DNA of 64,000 bases from Candidatus Coprousia avicola (lineage in GTDB: Bacteria; Actinomycetota; Coriobacteriia; Coriobacteriales; Coriobacteriaceae). The stretch lies in the NCBI GenBank assembly GCA_018715125.1, contig DVMF01000036.1:1-64000 (forward strand), read 5' to 3'. The translations under genes and the position numbers were made by a program. Positions 29,805 through 40,119 of this stretch are shown here, piece by piece. Positions within the stretch are counted from its first letter, which is position 1; the number at the start of each line of letters is the position of its first letter. The notes under the pieces are model-generated. The model saw only the letters and a list, made by a program, of their open reading frames with translations, was not told where the DNA came from and ran no database searches.

Positions 29805-30713
29805 ATGGCTCCGTTTGGGTTCGCACTCGCGGGTATCAACCTGTACTGGGGACTCACGCAGATCCTTATAAAGCACGCGCTGCTCTACATGTCATCAAGC
29901 ATGTATGCCACGCTGCGGTTTGGTGCGGCAGCCCTGCTGCTTGCGGGGATTGCTCTCGTGCGCGGTGTCCATATCGACCGGACGGCGCTCCGTCACGGGA
30001 CAGTGCTCGGTGTGCTGGTGGGCGGGCAGATGCTTGTGAGCACCTACAGTCTCTATTTCACCTCATCAACCAACGCGGTCTTCATCACACAACTCTCTGT
30101 CGTTGTGGTCCCGACGCTCTGCTGCTGGCGCGCGCGACGTCTGCCTTCCCGCCGCCTCGTGGCCGCCATCGTTATTGTTTTGATGGGGCTGATCGTCTTT
30201 ACTGGAGTTTTTTCCGGGGCACTTAACGTCGGCGATGCGATTGCGTTGTTCGCGATGGTGGGCTCATGCGCACAGATTATTTACGGAGCCCGCGTCACAG
30301 CGCGTGATGACGTGTTCGCACTTACCGTTGTGCAGATGATTGCAGCGACGGCGCTTTCTCTTCCGTGCGCGCTGCTGCAAGGTGGTACGGTGACTTGGAC
30401 GCCGGAGAGCGCGGCAATTATCGTGCTCACGGGTCTTATTGGAAGCGGAGTTTGTCACTCTCTCATGCTTGTCGTGCAGAAGCATGTGCGGCCAGCTGCT
30501 GTTTCGTTCATTAACGTGCTGTATCCCGTGTTTGCCATGATGGGGGCGGCGCTCATTCCCGATGTCGCCAGCAATGCCGACACCATTACGCCCATAAAAC
30601 TTGTAGGGGCGATGATTGTCATCGGAGGCATGCTGGTTTTCGTTGTCGGAGAGCGTGTGCCAGCGGAGCGGAAGCCCGAGCCCGCTCCGCGTTCTATAAT
30701 GAGCGGTAGCTGA
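29805..30713 (+). CDS. DMT (EamA-like) family transporter
   Basis: About ten hydrophobic segments; SD GGGGAGGGGG before ATG 29805. Confidence 0.8.
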   Translation: MAPFGFALAGINLYWGLTQILIKHALLYMSSSMYATLRFGAAALLLAGIALVRGVHIDRTALRHGTVLGVLVGGQMLVSTYSLYFTSSTNAVFITQLSVVVVPTLCCWRARRLPSRRLVAAIVIVLMGLIVFTGVFSGALNVGDAIALFAMVGSCAQIIYGARVTARDDVFALTVVQMIAATALSLPCALLQGGTVTWTPESAAIIVLTGLIGSGVCHSLMLVVQKHVRPAAVSFINVLYPVFAMMGAALIPDVASNADTITPIKLVGAMIVIGGMLVFVVGERVPAERKPEPAPRSIMSGS

Positions 30714-30760
30714 CGCAAGAGCGCCGCATGTTGGTGTTCGCGATGAAGGGAGTCCCGTCT

Positions 30761-31891
30761 ATGACCGCGTATCGCACTGTTGCCTCCCGTCCGCTCGATT
30801 CCGCTGCTGCGGCTGATGCCGCGTTTGCCGCCGTTGCGGGCAAGCCCTTTCCCGCCGACCTTTTCTCGGCACCGCGACTCAACTGGGCGGTCATAGGGTG
30901 CGGGGTCATCGCCAACCAGATGGCGCAGACGCTTGCGCTTGCCGGACGCCACCTTGTGGGCGTGGCGAACCGCACCTACGACAAGGCGCAGGCATTTGCC
31001 GAGCGCTACGGCGTGGAGCGCGTCTATAAGACGTATGCGGACCTGTACGCCGATCCCGCCATCGATGCCGTGTACATCACGACGCCGCATAACACCCACA
31101 TCGCGTTTTTGCGGGAAGCGCTTGCCGCGGGCAAGCACGTGCTCTGCGAGAAGTCCATCACGCTCAACAGCGCCGAGCTCGCCGAGGCGCGCGCCCTGGC
31201 GGCCGAGCACGGTGTCGTCCTTATGGACGCGACCACCATCTTGCACATGCCGCTCTATCGCAAGCTGCTCGCCGAGGCGCGCTCCGGTGCGTTTGGCCCG
31301 CTTACGCTCGCGCAGGTTAATTTTGGCAGCTACAAGGAGTACGGCGATCTTACCAACCGGTTCTACAACCCCCGCCTCGCCGGCGGCGCCATGCTCGACA
31401 TCGGCGTGTACGCGCTCACGGTCGCGCGCCTCTTCATGGCGAGCGCGCCCGATGAGGTGGTGTCGCTTGCCAACCGTGCCCAGACCGGTGTGGACGAGAC
31501 GAGCGGTTTTGTGACGCGCAATGCCGAGGGCGAACTCGGGGTGTTCTCGCTCTCGCTCCATGCCAAGCAGCCCAAGCGCGCCCTTCTCTCGTTCGATCGC
31601 TGCTATGTGGAGATCACCGATTACCCGCGGGCCGATCGCGCCGTCATCACATGGACGGCCGACGGCCGCCACGAGATCGTCGAGGCGGGCGAGGAGGGCT
31701 ACGCGCTCGCCTACGAGGTGGCGGACCTCGAGCGCGCCGTCGCCGGCGATGCGGAGGCCGCGGGGCTCATCGATATCGCCGCGGACGTGATGGATGTCAT
31801 GACGCGCCTGCGCTACGACTGGGGCGTGTATTATCCCGAGGAGGCAGACGCGGCGCGTGCCGCCGGTGTGCCGGTCGCCGGCGAGGCGTAA
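30761..31891 (+). CDS. Gfo/Idh/MocA family oxidoreductase
   Basis: [43 protein letters not shown]; start could be 30728. Confidence 0.88.
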   Translation: MTAYRTVASRPLDSAAAADAAFAAVAGKPFPADLFSAPRLNWAVIGCGVIANQMAQTLALAGRHLVGVANRTYDKAQAFAERYGVERVYKTYADLYADPAIDAVYITTPHNTHIAFLREALAAGKHVLCEKSITLNSAELAEARALAAEHGVVLMDATTILHMPLYRKLLAEARSGAFGPLTLAQVNFGSYKEYGDLTNRFYNPRLAGGAMLDIGVYALTVARLFMASAPDEVVSLANRAQTGVDETSGFVTRNAEGELGVFSLSLHAKQPKRALLSFDRCYVEITDYPRADRAVITWTADGRHEIVEAGEEGYALAYEVADLERAVAGDAEAAGLIDIAADVMDVMTRLRYDWGVYYPEEADAARAAGVPVAGEA

Positions 31892-31931
31892 TGCGCGCCG
31901 AGTCCCGCTTGCTGTCGTAAAGGAGTCGACT

Positions 31932-32879
31932 GTGCCCATCCGCATTCCCGATGCCCTGCCCGCCACGGCGGCGCTTGAGGCCGAGAACATCTTTGTCATG
32001 ACCGAGTACCGCGCCATCCATCAGGACATCCGTCCTCTGCGCGTGCTCATCTTGAACCTCATGCCCACCAAGATCGCCACCGAGACGCAAATCATGCGCA
32101 AGCTTTCCAATACGCCCCTGCAGATCGAGGTCGAGCTTCTGCGCACGGCGAGCCATGAGGCCGCGCATGTGGCGGCGAGCCACCTGGAGACGTTCTACCG
32201 CACGTTCGATGAGGTTAAAGACGAGCGCTTCGACGGTCTCATCATCACGGGTGCACCGGTGGAAGAAATGCCCTTCGAGCAGGTCGATTATTGGGACGAG
32301 CTCTGTCAGATCATGGCGTGGTCCACAACGCACGTGCATTCGACGCTCCATATCTGCTGGGGCGCGCAGGCAGGGCTGTACTTCCATTACGGAATCGATA
32401 AGCATCCGCTGCCCAAGAAGGCGTCGGGCGTGTTCGCCCATCGTATCGTAAAGCCGAGCTCGCCGCTTGTGCGCGGGCTCGACGACCGGTTCTTCGCGGT
32501 GCATTCGCGCAACACCGAGGTGCGAGCCGAGGATGTTGCGCGCGTGCCCGAGCTCGAGGTCATCGCCACCTCCGATGAGGTGGGACTCTATATCGTCAAG
32601 TCGACGGACAGCCGGCGGTTCTTTATCTTTGGCCATCCCGAGTACGATGCCGACACCTTGAGGCGGGAGTACGAGCGCGACGTGGCACGCGGTCTCGACC
32701 CCGAGATTCCCAAGAACTACTTTCCGGATGACGATCCGGCGCGTGCGCCTCTGAACGTCTGGAACAGCCAGGCGCAGCTGCTCTATACCAACTGGCTCAA
32801 TTACTACGTGTACCAGACCACGCCCTATGATATCCGCGAGGCGGGCCGTACCGACCCCGGCGCGGCCAGCTCGGCGTAG
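31932..32879 (+). CDS. metA: Homoserine O-acyltransferase MetA
   Basis: [65 protein letters not shown] start with AAAGGAG SD. Confidence 0.93.
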   Translation: MPIRIPDALPATAALEAENIFVMTEYRAIHQDIRPLRVLILNLMPTKIATETQIMRKLSNTPLQIEVELLRTASHEAAHVAASHLETFYRTFDEVKDERFDGLIITGAPVEEMPFEQVDYWDELCQIMAWSTTHVHSTLHICWGAQAGLYFHYGIDKHPLPKKASGVFAHRIVKPSSPLVRGLDDRFFAVHSRNTEVRAEDVARVPELEVIATSDEVGLYIVKSTDSRRFFIFGHPEYDADTLRREYERDVARGLDPEIPKNYFPDDDPARAPLNVWNSQAQLLYTNWLNYYVYQTTPYDIREAGRTDPGAASSA

Positions 32880-32919
32880 GCTACGGGTAGTCCGACATAA
32901 CCGTCTGCTTTCTGTGGTA

Positions 32920-32954
32920 AGAAAACGGGCCCACCCCGATGCGAGATGGGCCCG
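32920..32954 (-). terminator. Terminator of the minus-strand surface protein gene
   Basis: CGGGCCCA (32926-32933) / TGGGCCCG (32947-32954); minus strand continues GTTTTCTT. Confidence 0.6.
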
Positions 32955-32978
32955 ATGCTGCGTGCGATCGCGTTTGGA

Positions 32979-34793
32979 TTACTGGCGCTTGCGGAGGCGC
33001 GTGCCAAGGCAGAGGGCGCCGGCACCAGCAGCGGTCGTGCTGACGAGCGCGGCGAGGGCGGGGTCTCCCGTGCCGGGCAGCTTGTTTTTCGCAGTGCTCT
33101 TGTTTTCATCGACAGGCTTCTGCGGCGTCTCGGGTTTGCGCTCCAGGGCGGCGAGCGCCTCATCGAGGGCGGCAGTCAGCGCATCGATATCGCTCTGGCG
33201 GCTCGCGCCCCATCCGGCCGTGCTGCCGGCGCGGGCGGCTTCGAGCGCTTGGTCGAGCGCGGCGAGAGAGTCGTCGGTGTAAGGGGTTCGGTCGATGGCA
33301 ACCGCCTTCTCGATGGCAGCGTTGAGCGCGGAGCAATCGGCGAGCTTCTCGAGCGCAGCAACCGCATCGTTGATGGCTTGGGCCATGGCATCGACCTCGT
33401 CTTGGCGGTCAGAGGTGAGCGTGCGGTCGACGGCGGCAACCGCTTCATTCACCACCTGCGCGCTGGCGGCAGTGTAGGAGGAGAGGTCACCGGGCACGGC
33501 GTCGATCGCGGCGTCGACCGCAGCGTAGTCGGCGGGAATCTGGTCGGTCTGGTGCCAGAGCACCGGGTAGCCGTTGACGCCCATTGCCCATGAGATTCCC
33601 TGACTGGCATGCTCGTTCAGCTTGACAATGAGTTCGGGATCGGAGAAATCGGTAACCGGTGTGCCGAAATCCGTCTGATTCGTAGGGGCGGAGACGCTGC
33701 CGTCGTTGTCTGCGAGGTATACACCTGCTCCGAAGCTTTGCGGCCACAGGCACGAGGAGACAGACGCACTTCCGTCTGCTTCGGTGAAAGCGACGGCGAT
33801 AGGGGCGAAGAGCGAGTCTTCGGTAAGCTCGACCGAATCGGGGTTAGAGAGACAATTCGTGCAGTTTACCACACGATCCCCCAACGGATACTGGCCTCCA
33901 AGGCCAACGATGCCGGCGGCGAAGGTGCCGGGTGTTGCCGATTGGATGGAACCTGTGAAAGAGCAATCGGTAACTCGGGTTCCGGCGGACGTGTTGCCCC
34001 ATCCGCCTACGATGCCACCAATCAGGGGTGCGCATTCGCTCGAGACCGGTTGGTGGCTGAAATCGATGTCCGATGAGCAGCCGATGACCTCTACATCGAA
34101 ATTGCCAAACGCAAGGATTCCGCCAATCGTGCGGCTGATGGTGTCACCTGCAGGGTCGCTGTTGATGAAGGAACCTGAGACGCTGCAGTTGGAGATGCTA
34201 ACCATGCTGATATTGTCCAAGCCGACGCGGTTGGTCGCATAGGTAACCAAGCCTCCGTAATTAAAGCCAAGTGCCGCCCCTGATGCAGGGGAAATATCTA
34301 TAGCAATATTATTCAACTGGACGTTTTTAATCGCAGCGCCCTCAGGCGTGGTGCTGCGAACAGAGGCGAATAGGCCGCTCTCCGTGTACGCGTTTGTTTG
34401 GGTCATGCCCGAGATAGAATGCTGCTGGCCGTCAAAAACGCCGCTGAAGTCGCGGGAAGGGGTTCCCGCATACGATCCGATGCTCTCCCATTCATGTCCC
34501 GAAAGATCGACATCCGCATCAAGATAGATGGTGGCACCGGCAAAGGTATTCCCCTGATCAACAAGTTGAGCCAAGCCCGCAAGGTCCTCGGCGGAATCGA
34601 GCGTGAAGGTCTCGGCGTCGGGATTGGTATCGTACCAGCTCGTGTCGGCGGTGCCGTCCCACGTATCCGTAGTGTCCGCGGCGCGGGCGCTGACGGGCGC
34701 GGCGACGAGCGCTGCGAGGGCAAGTAGCGTGCAGCAGCAGGTCAATATGAGTGTCTTTACGTTAGGGGGGGTGGTTCCAGGTCTTCTTATCAT
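32979..34793 (-). CDS. LPXTG cell-wall-anchored surface protein with GLUG-like and FIVAR-like repeats
   Basis: Signal peptide, two alpha-helical FIVAR-like repeats, C-terminal LPGTG + hydrophobic segment + RLRKRQ; SD AGGAGG before ATG 34793. Confidence 0.85.
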   Translation of the reverse strand: MIRRPGTTPPNVKTLILTCCCTLLALAALVAAPVSARAADTTDTWDGTADTSWYDTNPDAETFTLDSAEDLAGLAQLVDQGNTFAGATIYLDADVDLSGHEWESIGSYAGTPSRDFSGVFDGQQHSISGMTQTNAYTESGLFASVRSTTPEGAAIKNVQLNNIAIDISPASGAALGFNYGGLVTYATNRVGLDNISMVSISNCSVSGSFINSDPAGDTISRTIGGILAFGNFDVEVIGCSSDIDFSHQPVSSECAPLIGGIVGGWGNTSAGTRVTDCSFTGSIQSATPGTFAAGIVGLGGQYPLGDRVVNCTNCLSNPDSVELTEDSLFAPIAVAFTEADGSASVSSCLWPQSFGAGVYLADNDGSVSAPTNQTDFGTPVTDFSDPELIVKLNEHASQGISWAMGVNGYPVLWHQTDQIPADYAAVDAAIDAVPGDLSSYTAASAQVVNEAVAAVDRTLTSDRQDEVDAMAQAINDAVAALEKLADCSALNAAIEKAVAIDRTPYTDDSLAALDQALEAARAGSTAGWGASRQSDIDALTAALDEALAALERKPETPQKPVDENKSTAKNKLPGTGDPALAALVSTTAAGAGALCLGTRLRKRQ

Positions 34794-34955
34794 GGGTCCT
34801 CCTAGAATTGAGACGGGCCCCTCCCATCTTACCCTCTCGGTTGTGTCGAATTTGCCGCGCACCGGCGAACGGTCGCTCGTTCGCTGCCCGACCCCGTTCA
34901 TTCAAACGGAAGAACCGATGTGCAGATTAATCTTCCTCAGGTTGACGGCACCAAA

Positions 34956-34993
34956 GCTGTCCGGCCGGGAAGGCCTTTTCCCGACCGGACAGC
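34956..34993 (-). terminator. Hairpin downstream of the M16 peptidase gene
   Basis: GCTGTCCGGcCGGGAA / TTCCCGaCCGGACAGC. Confidence 0.5.
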
Positions 34994-35018
34994 GTTCCTT
35001 ATGTGGGTGGGCAGGGCG

Positions 35019-38000
35019 CTATCCCAGTAGCTCCACCACGTTCCAGCCGGCGTCGCTTGCCTCGATGATGTCGCGGCCGCCAAAGACGCAAGCCGGCGCC
35101 TCGGCGGCAACGCGGGTGACCGCGGGTCCTATGCGGTGCAGGTCCTCGGGCGTGCAGGCGAGGGTGTCAGCGCGCACCTGGGCGCGGAAGGAGGGTTCGC
35201 GTCCGGCAAAGTATTCGCCGCAGCGGCGTTTTGTCTGGGCGAACGGCTTCACGGGGGCGTCCTGCGCGGCAACGCTCGAGACGATAAAGCCCTCAAAGGC
35301 GGCCCGATCGGGCGTAAAGCCCTCTAGCCAGGAGCCGGCGCGGGCAATGCGGGTGAGCGAGGGGTCGATAGCCGGATCACGGTACGTATAGAATGCGAGC
35401 TGGCGCCCCACTGCCGCACGGAACCCGCACCCGTACGCACCGCCCTTCACGCGGATCTCGTTCCACAGGTAGTCATAGGAGAGCGCGTTGGCGGCAACGG
35501 CCCAGCGTCCGTCCGTCGCGATGTCGAGGCGGCGCGGGTCGGTTGCGAGTGCGGTGTAGCTCACGTCGCTCGGGATGACAAACGCCTCGTGCTTGTCCTC
35601 GGGCGCAGGCACGTACAGCTCTTTGGCGGGCGCCGTGCGCGGTGCGAGCCCCAGGTTGCCGGCGGCTGCCCAATAGCGGCGGTAATCCTCTGCCGAACCG
35701 GTGAAGCTCGCGACGGTTCCCGTTGCGGTAAAGATGCGACCCTGCAGCTCGCGCAGCTTGGTACAGAGCTCCTCGGCACGCTCGTCAAAGTGCTCGACGA
35801 GGTCTTTCAGGAAGAAGTAGAAATCGATGCCTCCCAGCTGCTCGTGCACGACGCCGGCGGGGGAGACGTAGGAGATGGAGCGTGCGAGCGCCGCCTGATG
35901 GCCCGACACGATGAAGCCCTGCTCCATCCCGATCTTGAGCTGCACGAGCACGTCGCGCATGCGGTCGGTGTCCTCAAAGAGCGTCTCGGCCCACACCTCG
36001 CGCGGAATCGCGGCGAGCGCCTCGATCTTCTCGGAGAGCGCGCCCGCGGCTACGCAGAGCATGGGCCGGGCAAGGCGCCAGTTCTCGTCCCGGTAGAAGA
36101 CCTCGGGCGTAAACGAGAGGAAGCCGAGGTTGCTGGTGATGTAGCTGTCGAGCTCGGCCGCGGTGCGGCGGCTCGTGGCGAGCTGCTGCATGAGGCGGCA
36201 GAGCACCTTGACGTAGGGCAGCTCCTGATAGCTCAGATAGGTGAGGTCGAAGTAGGTAAGCGCATAGGCGATGCGGTGGGTGGGCAGCGGGTGCACGAGG
36301 CAGGGGAGCGGTGCCTCCCGGTCGAGCGCGAGCGGGGGCTCGGGCCGCGCCGCGCCGATGTCGGCTACGGTGAGGCGGGGGAGCGTTGCCTTGGCCTCGG
36401 GGCTGTCCTCGGCCTCCTGCGCTGCCCGGAGCGCGGCGACGCGCTCCTCCGCCTCAGCCGCCTCCTCCTCGCTCATAAGGGTGTCGGGGGCATCGGTTGC
36501 GGTGTCGTCTGCCGCGTCCTCCACGCCGTCGTCCGTCGAAAGTTGGGGCGCTGCCGCTCCGCCGTCTGCCGTACCGGTGGGCACGAGCTCGACAAGCGCC
36601 TGGTGCCCGCTCTCGAGCACCAGCTCGCGCAGCAACCGTTCAAAGAAGTCGCCCTCGAGCTCACGGCGGAGCCGCTCGAACGTCTTCGCATAGGTGAGGG
36701 CGGACGTGGCGGAGCGCGTGTCGGCCGTGTCCTCCTCATACAGCCAGGTCGATAGCGCCTCGCAGGCAAGCACGACGCCATCGGCGGTGCCGTAGTCGCG
36801 CTGACGGAGCGCGTACTCGTTGCTCGAGATGACCGCTTCAAGACGGTCGCGCGGGATGCCGTGCTCCACCAGGTCGCGGCACGTGTCCTCGATAATCTGG
36901 CGGAAGGTGCGCGCCGCCTCGGGGTGGGCGTTCTGCAAGATGATGAGCTCGTAGGGCTGGAGGCAGGCCGACGAGGTGTAGCTCGTCACGTTGCCCCCAA
37001 TGCCCGCCTGGATGAGGGCGCGCTTGACGGGCGCCTCGTTGGAGCCCAGAAGCGCATCGAAGAGCACGTCTGCCGCGACGGTGCGGAAGCTGTCGAGTGC
37101 GTCACCGATGACATAGGCCTGGCCCACGAGCGCGTTGTCGGGCGTGGTCGCCATCTCGACGCGCGCGTAGTCGCAGACGAGGGGCTGCTGGTAGCCGAGC
37201 TCATTGGGGGCGCCCACGTGCGCCGGCGCATGCCCCGTGGCGGCGCGTGCCCGCGCCTGCTGCGTCCGCGCAGCGTCGCCGAGATAGCCCTCGTCCAAGA
37301 AGGCGAGCTCGCGCCGCACGTCGTCGAAGGCGCCGTAGAGGACGAGGTAGCTGTTGGAGAGGTTGTAGTGACGCGCGTGCGTGTCGAGGAAGGCCTCGTA
37401 GGTGAGCGAGGGGATGGCGCAGGGGTTCCCGCCCGACTCGTGCGCGTAGGCCGTGTGGGGGAAGAGCTCCCGGTTGATGGCGTTGTCGAGCACGTCCATG
37501 GGGTCGGACAGCGCGCCTTTCATCTCGTTGTACACCACGCCGTTCAGGCGGCGGTGCGGCCGGCCCTTCTCATCTCGCTCGACCTCGATGTGCCAGCCCT
37601 CCTGCTCAAAGATGGTGGGCTTGGTGTAGATGGCCGGATTGAGCACGGCGTCGAGGTAGACGTCCATAAGGTTCAGGAGGTCCTGCTCGTTGGTTGAGGC
37701 GACCGGGTAAATCGTCTTGTCCGGATAGGTCATGGCGTTCAAGAAGGTCTGCATCGAGCTCTTGATGAGGTCGACGAAGGGCTCCTTCACGGGGAACTTG
37801 GCGCTGCCGCAGAGCACCGAGTGCTCGAGGATGTGGAAGACGCCCGTGTCGTCGGCGGGCGGAGTCTTGAAACCGATGGCGAAGGCCTTGTTCTCGTCTT
37901 CGCAGGCGAGGTAGAGCAGGCGTGCGCCCGAGGCCGCGTGACGGAGCACGTAGGCGTCGGCGTCGAGTTCCTCAATCGCCTCGCGGCGGCAGACGGTAAA

Positions 38001-38072
38001 GCCCGAGACGGCCGCGCCGGGGGCGAGCAGGTGGGCGGCGGATGCGCAGGCAGCGGATTCGATGGTGGCCAT
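35019..38072 (-). CDS. M16C (presequence protease/insulinase-like) metallopeptidase
   Basis: TGVFHILEHSVLCGSAKFPVKEPFVDLIKSSMQTFLNAMTYPDKTIYPVAS (HxxEH motif). Confidence 0.92.
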   Translation of the reverse strand: MATIESAACASAAHLLAPGAAVSGFTVCRREAIEELDADAYVLRHAASGARLLYLACEDENKAFAIGFKTPPADDTGVFHILEHSVLCGSAKFPVKEPFVDLIKSSMQTFLNAMTYPDKTIYPVASTNEQDLLNLMDVYLDAVLNPAIYTKPTIFEQEGWHIEVERDEKGRPHRRLNGVVYNEMKGALSDPMDVLDNAINRELFPHTAYAHESGGNPCAIPSLTYEAFLDTHARHYNLSNSYLVLYGAFDDVRRELAFLDEGYLGDAARTQQARARAATGHAPAHVGAPNELGYQQPLVCDYARVEMATTPDNALVGQAYVIGDALDSFRTVAADVLFDALLGSNEAPVKRALIQAGIGGNVTSYTSSACLQPYELIILQNAHPEAARTFRQIIEDTCRDLVEHGIPRDRLEAVISSNEYALRQRDYGTADGVVLACEALSTWLYEEDTADTRSATSALTYAKTFERLRRELEGDFFERLLRELVLESGHQALVELVPTGTADGGAAAPQLSTDDGVEDAADDTATDAPDTLMSEEEAAEAEERVAALRAAQEAEDSPEAKATLPRLTVADIGAARPEPPLALDREAPLPCLVHPLPTHRIAYALTYFDLTYLSYQELPYVKVLCRLMQQLATSRRTAAELDSYITSNLGFLSFTPEVFYRDENWRLARPMLCVAAGALSEKIEALAAIPREVWAETLFEDTDRMRDVLVQLKIGMEQGFIVSGHQAALARSISYVSPAGVVHEQLGGIDFYFFLKDLVEHFDERAEELCTKLRELQGRIFTATGTVASFTGSAEDYRRYWAAAGNLGLAPRTAPAKELYVPAPEDKHEAFVIPSDVSYTALATDPRRLDIATDGRWAVAANALSYDYLWNEIRVKGGAYGCGFRAAVGRQLAFYTYRDPAIDPSLTRIARAGSWLEGFTPDRAAFEGFIVSSVAAQDAPVKPFAQTKRRCGEYFAGREPSFRAQVRADTLACTPEDLHRIGPAVTRVAAEAPACVFGGRDIIEASDAGWNVVELLG

Positions 38073-38251
38073 ACAGCTCCTATCAAGGCAAACGTAGCGA
38101 ACGAGGGTGCTTATACCCATACTACCGCCTGGCGCCACCGTTTACCGCGGTATCCAATCCGCCTGCGGGGGGGGGCAGCCTTCTATCGCTCCTGATACAG
38201 GGCCATCGTGGGTATATAGGCCCTATCGTTTCCCGTTCGCGAGGAGGCACC

Positions 38252-38830
38252 ATGAACGGCATCGTCGACATGCTCAAGACGTCGTGGCAGGTGATGGGGG
38301 AGCAGGCGCGACGCAAGTTCCTTCGGTATCTGGTGTTTACCTTGGTGGCGGACGCCATCGCCTCTATAGCGCTTATCGTGCTGAATGTGATGGATGCCGT
38401 GGGCGTCAATCCGTTTGGACAGTTGGATACGCTGCAGGCATTCAACTTGATAATTGGCCTCTATCTGTTCTTCTTTGTGTTCTTGATCATCACGATCATC
38501 TTCATTGCGAGTGCCTACAAGGCGATCAAGCGCGACTACTTTGCCCGGAACTTCGCAGGGGAGACCTTTGTGGAGCAGAACCACTGGGGCAAGAAGGACG
38601 CGTCTCTGCTCTATACTGGGCTCGTGGGCCTGGTGGCGTTCATCCCCAACATCGTTTTGCTTCTGGCGGAGCTTGTGCCGCCCATCAATCCCGATGTGAC
38701 GGGCATCATCACGTGCATCGTCTGGATCGGCCTTGCCATCTACGCCGTGCCGCGCTGCTGCGAGCGCTACCTCTCGCCTGCGCCCAAACTAGATGCTCCC
38801 TCAACCGAAGACGGGCCGCATGCCGATTAG
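38252..38830 (+). CDS. Small multi-pass membrane protein, unknown
   Basis: Four hydrophobic segments; SD GAGGAGG before ATG 38252. Confidence 0.65.
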   Translation: MNGIVDMLKTSWQVMGEQARRKFLRYLVFTLVADAIASIALIVLNVMDAVGVNPFGQLDTLQAFNLIIGLYLFFFVFLIITIIFIASAYKAIKRDYFARNFAGETFVEQNHWGKKDASLLYTGLVGLVAFIPNIVLLLAELVPPINPDVTGIITCIVWIGLAIYAVPRCCERYLSPAPKLDAPSTEDGPHAD

Positions 38831-38964
38831 GTAGCGCATGCATCTCCCAGCACGTGCTTTAGCCTGCCAAAGCGACTTTGCCCTCTGACGTTCTTTTTGT
38901 CCGATACCCCTTTTAACCTGCGCAATCATACGCTATGGTGTGTCGCGGACCAAAGGGGGCAGGC

Positions 38965-39939
38965 ATGGCAGAACAAGAGGATATTACAGCGGAAGATTTC
39001 GGCACCGATGCCGCCTCCCGTGCCCGCCGTCGCGGCATCCGCGAGCGTCTCAACGCCTCGGCAAACCGCAAACTCATCACGGGCTTTCTGGCTACGCTTG
39101 GGGGCGGTATCTTCTGGGGGTTCTCGGGTACGTGCGCGAGCTACCTCTTTGAGAACTACGCCGTCGATACCGCCTGGCTCATGGTGGTGCGCCAGCTCTG
39201 CTCGGGGGCGCTCTTTCTCGTCTTCATCTTGGCTACGGATCGCGCGCGTCTGAAGCAGCTGCTCACCACGCCGCGCGATCTTTGCGTGCTCGTCATCTTT
39301 GCGGCGAGCGGCGTCTTTCTCAACCAGTATTTCTACCTGCTCGCGGTGCGCGCCATGAACGCCGGGACGGCGACGGTGCTTCAGTGCCTGCAGCTCATCA
39401 TCATTATGGTGTATGCCTGCATACGGGCACGGCGCGGGCCGCGCAAGCGCGAGTTCGCGGGCGTGGCGCTGGCGCTGGCGGGGACGTATCTGCTTGCCAC
39501 CGCGGGCAACCCCTCCACGCTCGTCATCCCGCCCGAGGGCCTGGCCATCGGGCTTATGGCAGCGGTGGGCGCCGCCTGCATGTCGATCATCCCCACCAGG
39601 CTCCTCGCCACGTACGGATCCTCCATCGTCACGGGCATGGGCATGCTCGTGTCGGGGGCTGCCTCCTCTGTGGTCATCCGCCCGTGGGAGCAGGTGCCGG
39701 CCTTCGATGCCATGGGATGGGGCGCTTTTCTGGTGCTCGTCTTCGTGGGGTCGTTCCTCGCCTACTTCTTATATATGCAGGGCGTGAAGGACATCGGCTC
39801 CATGCGCGCGAGCCTGATAGGCACGGTCGAGCCCGTCTCGGCCACCATCACGAGCGCGTTCTTTCTGGGCACCGTCTTCGCGCCGACGGACATCGTGGGC
39901 TTCGTTCTCATCATCGCCATGGTGTTTCTCACGGTGTAG
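38965..39939 (+). CDS. DMT (EamA) family transporter
   Basis: GGGIFWGFSGTCASYLFENY...; ten hydrophobic segments. Confidence 0.85.
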   Translation: MAEQEDITAEDFGTDAASRARRRGIRERLNASANRKLITGFLATLGGGIFWGFSGTCASYLFENYAVDTAWLMVVRQLCSGALFLVFILATDRARLKQLLTTPRDLCVLVIFAASGVFLNQYFYLLAVRAMNAGTATVLQCLQLIIIMVYACIRARRGPRKREFAGVALALAGTYLLATAGNPSTLVIPPEGLAIGLMAAVGAACMSIIPTRLLATYGSSIVTGMGMLVSGAASSVVIRPWEQVPAFDAMGWGAFLVLVFVGSFLAYFLYMQGVKDIGSMRASLIGTVEPVSATITSAFFLGTVFAPTDIVGFVLIIAMVFLTV

Positions 39940-40119
39940 GCGCCCGCGCCCCACGGCGCCTGTCTCGGTGCCGCGCGCGGGCGCGCCCATCGCCCGGCAC
40001 GTTGTGGGGATTTTCTGCGCGCGGGCAACTTGGTTATACTGTCCCGCAAGAAACCACCGCCGCCGCGTATCTGCCGGCGGCGCATGATATCCGGAAATCG
40101 GCCGGCAAGGGGTCCCCAC

